DNA from: CAKZNE01 sp002695025
GTDB taxonomy: Bacteria > Bacteroidota > Bacteroidia > Flavobacteriales > Schleiferiaceae
Direction of reading: 5' to 3'
NCBI GenBank assembly: GCA_913043285.1
Contig: CAJWML010000009.1
Span: 62,001-126,000, forward strand
DNA: 64,000 bases
How positions within the stretch are numbered: the stretch's first letter is position 1; each line of letters begins with the position of its first letter. The notes below the pieces were generated by a model. It had not been told where the DNA came from. It worked only from the letters and a program-made list of their open reading frames with translations, and did no database searches. Positions 60,905-64,000 of this stretch are shown here, in pieces. The position numbers were made by a program, and so were the translations under genes.

Positions 60905-62488
60905 ATGAGCACGATAAAGGAAGAAATACAACGCAGGCGTACGTTTGGGATCATCTCACACCCTGATGCCGGGAAGACGACCCTTACGGAAAAGCTGCTT
61001 TTATACGGTGGCGCCATACAGGAAGCCGGGGCCGTAAAGTCCAATAAGATCAAGAAAGGAGCCACCTCCGATTTCATGGAAATTGAAAGACAGAGGGGTA
61101 TTTCCGTGGCTACTTCTGTAATGGGTTTTGAGTACCGCGAGAAAAAGATCAATATCCTGGACACCCCGGGTCACCAGGATTTTGCAGAAGACACCTACCG
61201 CACACTAACTGCGGTTGACAGTGTTATTGTAGTTATTGATGTGGCCAAGGGTGTGGAGGCTCAAACCGAAAAGCTGGTAGAAGTCTGTCGCATGCGCGAT
61301 ACACCTGTTATTGTGTTCATCAACAAACTGGACCGTGAAGGTAAAGACGCGTATGATCTGCTGGATGAGATCGAGCAGAAACTCGGGCTTACCGTTTGTC
61401 CTTTGAGCTGGCCCATAGGGATGGGACAGGATTTTAAGGGTGTATACAATATCTGGGAAAAAAACCTGCAGCTCTATACCGAACAGAAAAAGCAGAAGAT
61501 TGCCAGGAGCATCAAAATAGACAGCCTGGAAGATCCTACCCTTGATAAAAGCGTAGGGGAAAGTTATGCTAATGACCTGCGGGAAGATATTGAGCTTGTA
61601 AATGGGGTTTATCCCGAATTTGACCGGCAAATCTACCTGGAAGGTAAGCTTTCACCGGTGTTCTTTGGTAGCGCCCTCAACAACTTCGGGGTTCAGGAGC
61701 TTCTCAATTGCTTCGTGGAAATTGCTCCCCCTCCCCTTCCGAAAACCTCGGAGCAGAGAACGGTAGATCCGGCTGAAAAAGTATTTTCAGGCTTTGTGTT
61801 TAAGATCCACGCCAATATGGATCCCAAGCACCGTGATCGCCTGGCGTTTTTGAAGATCGTTTCCGGAAAGTTTGAACGCAATACTTCCTATAAGCACGTA
61901 CGCTTGGGTAAGGACCTTAAATTCAGCAACCCCACCGCCTTTATGGCGTCCAAAAAAAGTGTGGTTGATGAAGCCTTTCCAGGAGATATTGTGGGCCTGC
62001 ATGATACCGGCAACTTCAGGATTGGCGATACCCTTACTTCAGGTGAAGAATTGGAATTTAAAGGTATTCCCAGCTTTTCACCGGAACATTTTCGCTTTAT
62101 CAATAATGCAGACCCTATGAAAGCCAAACAGCTGAATAAGGGAATTGACCAGTTGATGGATGAAGGTGTGGCCCAGCTTTTTACCCTTGAAAATAACGGC
62201 CGAAAGATTATTGGTACGGTGGGCGCGCTACAGTATGAGGTGATCCAATACCGCCTGGAGCATGAATACGGGGCTAAGTGTACCTATGAGAATTACCAGG
62301 CCTATAAGGCTTGTTGGGTAGAATCCCATGATGATGAGCAACTGGCTGAGTTCAGCCGCCTTAAATCACGTTACCTGGCCAGGGATAAGTTTGACCGGCT
62401 GGTTTTCCTGGCGGATTCTTCATTCAGCCTGAATATGGCCCGTGAGAAGTTCGATAAGCTTAAATTTCACCTTAAGTCCGAGTACTAA
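60905..62488 (+). CDS. prfC: Peptide chain release factor 3 (527 aa)
   Basis: Starts at ATG 60905 (MSTIKEEIQRRRTFGIISHP); an upstream in-frame extension has no family sequence and lies over the promoter. The GTPase motifs are SHPDAGKTT, the effector region RGISV, DTPGHQDF and NKLDRE. Length is that of RF3, which frees RF1/RF2 after termination. Its 3' end overlaps the convergent response regulator gene by 17 bp. Confidence 0.96.
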   Translation: MSTIKEEIQRRRTFGIISHPDAGKTTLTEKLLLYGGAIQEAGAVKSNKIKKGATSDFMEIERQRGISVATSVMGFEYREKKINILDTPGHQDFAEDTYRTLTAVDSVIVVIDVAKGVEAQTEKLVEVCRMRDTPVIVFINKLDREGKDAYDLLDEIEQKLGLTVCPLSWPIGMGQDFKGVYNIWEKNLQLYTEQKKQKIARSIKIDSLEDPTLDKSVGESYANDLREDIELVNGVYPEFDRQIYLEGKLSPVFFGSALNNFGVQELLNCFVEIAPPPLPKTSEQRTVDPAEKVFSGFVFKIHANMDPKHRDRLAFLKIVSGKFERNTSYKHVRLGKDLKFSNPTAFMASKKSVVDEAFPGDIVGLHDTGNFRIGDTLTSGEELEFKGIPSFSPEHFRFINNADPMKAKQLNKGIDQLMDEGVAQLFTLENNGRKIIGTVGALQYEVIQYRLEHEYGAKCTYENYQAYKACWVESHDDEQLAEFSRLKSRYLARDKFDRLVFLADSSFSLNMAREKFDKLKFHLKSEY

Positions 62489-62876
62489 GGAGCTTTTTGA
62501 AAGAGTCCGGGGAAAAGGGTTTACGAAGCATTTTCCTCACCAGCGGATTGTTACGAACCCGCTGTATATCTTTCTCATCATCCGTAGAGCTGAGCATATA
62601 AATATCCGGCACTTTATCAAAGCGATCCTTGAGGTTAGCAAAATGCACCAGGAAATCAAAACCATCCATTTCCGGCATCATAATATCCAGGAGGATTACA
62701 TCCGGTAGTTCGGATTCTGTTTCCACCGCTTTTAAATGTTGAAGAGCAGCTTTCCCGGATTCAAACTCTATAATATTGTCGGCTATCTTATGGATCTCCA
62801 ACAACTTCCGGTGCACAAACCTGTCCGTAGGGTTATCATCAATGATCATGACTATACCTAACATCGCATCACTCAT
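62472..62876 (-). CDS. Single-domain response regulator (134 aa)
   Basis: A stand-alone receiver domain: MIIDDNPTDRF acidic pocket, the phospho-acceptor Asp in VILLDIMMPEMDG, a Ser/Thr in MLSSTDD and the Lys in MLRKPFSP. It has no output domain. Its start overlaps the upstream kinase-receiver gene by 4 bp, so the two work together; it may carry phosphate to, or from, that kinase. Its 3' end overlaps prfC on the other strand. Confidence 0.93.
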   Translation of the reverse strand: MSDAMLGIVMIIDDNPTDRFVHRKLLEIHKIADNIIEFESGKAALQHLKAVETESELPDVILLDIMMPEMDGFDFLVHFANLKDRFDKVPDIYMLSSTDDEKDIQRVRNNPLVRKMLRKPFSPDSFKKLLSTRT

Positions 62877-63973
62877 AGCTTGTTAGGTATTTTTATGGTG
62901 AAAATGGTGCCTTCATGAGGCTTGGATCTTACCGATATGGAACCACCCATTTTATTTAGTGCTTCCTTTACTATATACAAACCAATACCGGAACCTGTGC
63001 GTTCATCACCGGACTTAAAGAACATATGGAATACCTTATGGATATGTTCTTCCAAAATTCCCATACCGGCATCCCTCACTTCAAGAAGGGCAATTTCCAG
63101 ATCCGACTTGATCATAATATCTACTTTGGCTTCTTCCTGATCGTTCCTCTTAAATTTAATAGCGTTACTGATCAGGTGACTGAGTATGATCCTCAAACGG
63201 AATTCATCACCCATAAATTTATTTTCCTGGTGTACCTCCCATTCTATTTGGGGATCCGAAGTTCCCAAACCGCTTCTAACGGTTTCTATAACTTCTTCCA
63301 GTACATCTTCAAATTTGATCTCGTGAATATCTTCCTCCTTCTTCGCGTTCTTGTAGTAGTCAATAATATGGTGTACAAAAACGTCCAGTTTTTTCACACT
63401 CTTTTCGATCTTCTCGAAGTAATCCTTGGCAAGGGGATCATTTACTTCATGGTTAGCTACACGAATAACTCCCAGTGAAGTGGCCAGCGGAGCCCTGAGA
63501 TCATGAGAAGCACTATAAATGAAGCGGCTGAGCTCATGGTTTATCTTCTCCAGTTCTTCTACCTTATTCTCCAGCTTTCTGCGGGTAAGGTAAAGATCAT
63601 AGGCATTGTCAATAGCCACGCGAATCTCATGCTCATTCCAGGGTTTGGTAATGTAGCGGTAGATATGGCCCTTGTTGATAGCCTCTATAATGTCATTGAT
63701 ATCGGTATAACCGGTTATGAGAATACGTACCGGGTCAGGAAAAATTTGCCGTACGGCATTGAAAAAATCAACCCCGGTGGTTACCGGCATACGCTGGTCG
63801 GAAAATATTACCTGAGGTCTTACCGATTTAATCACCTCGTAGGCCTGCTCGGAAGTGTTAGCGGTATAAATGTCATATTCCCTCCTGAAAGCCGCTTTAA
63901 ACGACCTTAAGTTGTTGTCCTCGTCATCAAGGTACAACACTTTGATGTGCTTTTTTGATTGAGTAGAGGTCAT
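62873..63973 (-). CDS. Receiver-histidine kinase hybrid protein (366 aa)
   Basis: An N-terminal receiver (about 8-125) with VLYLDDEDNNLRSF and the Asp in VIFSDQRMPVTTG; the context RILITGYTD resembles RpfG-type receivers. A coiled coil (about 135-165) links it to a HisKA domain with SASHDLRAPLATSLGV (His near 167) and an ATPase domain (DAGMGI, SGIGLYIVKEALNKMGG). No transmembrane segment, so it is cytoplasmic. It would take input through the receiver and signal to the single-domain regulator downstream. The gene is complete: its stop is inside the window and its start is 27 bp from the edge. Confidence 0.92.
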   Translation of the reverse strand: MTSTQSKKHIKVLYLDDEDNNLRSFKAAFRREYDIYTANTSEQAYEVIKSVRPQVIFSDQRMPVTTGVDFFNAVRQIFPDPVRILITGYTDINDIIEAINKGHIYRYITKPWNEHEIRVAIDNAYDLYLTRRKLENKVEELEKINHELSRFIYSASHDLRAPLATSLGVIRVANHEVNDPLAKDYFEKIEKSVKKLDVFVHHIIDYYKNAKKEEDIHEIKFEDVLEEVIETVRSGLGTSDPQIEWEVHQENKFMGDEFRLRIILSHLISNAIKFKRNDQEEAKVDIMIKSDLEIALLEVRDAGMGILEEHIHKVFHMFFKSGDERTGSGIGLYIVKEALNKMGGSISVRSKPHEGTIFTIKIPNKL

Positions 63974-64000
63974 TCCGATAAATTTGGCTGGCTCATTGGC

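Overview
The window comes from a member of the Bacteroidota, probably an aquatic, Flavobacteriia-like organism. The signs are type IX secretion (T9SS) type A and type B sorting domains, a SusC/SusD pair with a one-protein hybrid two-component regulator, TAnnTTTG-type promoters, and a carotenoid cluster alongside mevalonate-pathway genes. No rRNA, tRNA, IS element or CRISPR array was recognised. Coordinates are read by eye, and family assignments come from motif recognition without database searches.

Layout. (1) 1-806: 5' part of a type I restriction HsdR gene, cut by the window edge. (2) 968-6692: a small bacteriocin-like precursor with its own promoter and terminator, then a codirectional cluster of an outer-membrane-type protein, a caspase-fold protease, a 132-aa companion, a TPR histidine kinase and a LuxR-type response regulator. 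(3) 6693-12347: an accessory stretch of orphan genes (DUF5675-like, a conserved Bacteroidota hypothetical, a small HTH-like protein, small secreted proteins) holding four intergenic arrays of a degenerate 7-bp repeat, ACTNNNN, which is the most unusual structure in the window. (4) 11012-22879: T9SS cargo proteins of 307 to 1701 aa. (5) 19164-40157: a polysaccharide utilization locus, probably for laminarin or another beta-1,3-glucan: SusC, SusD, a PKD surface glycan-binding lipoprotein, three GH16 enzymes and a large discoidin/PKD binding protein in one long minus-strand run ending at a terminator, with the regulator upstream and a divergent GH3 beta-glucosidase. (6) 40228-50048: SMP-30/lactonase lipoprotein, a LruC-domain pair, small membrane and hypothetical proteins, HMG-CoA reductase with a GHMP kinase, and a CHU_C-type gliding/T9SS protein. 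(7) 50052-53785: housekeeping genes (crcB, PAP2 phosphatase, obg, adk, manC). (8) 53782-60742: a photoprotection locus. (9) 60905-63973: prfC and two phospho-signalling genes, the last ending 27 bp before the window edge.

How the genes work together. In the PUL, T9SS-secreted and lipid-anchored GH16 enzymes would cut beta-glucan outside the cell, SGBP/SusD/SusC would bind and import oligosaccharides, the hybrid regulator would sense them, and GH3 would release glucose. In the photoprotection locus, a MerR-family regulator keeps the W-x9-EH and ExHxxG signatures of coenzyme-B12 photoreceptors (CarH/LitR). It lies just upstream of an ECF sigma factor whose gene starts a run of crtI, crtB, idi, a 6-pyruvoyl-tetrahydropterin-synthase-type gene, an SDR without the catalytic Tyr, and a photolyase. 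A textbook Bacteroidota promoter and flanking repeats precede the sigma gene. HMG-CoA reductase and the GHMP kinase supply isoprenoid precursors that idi and the crt genes consume.
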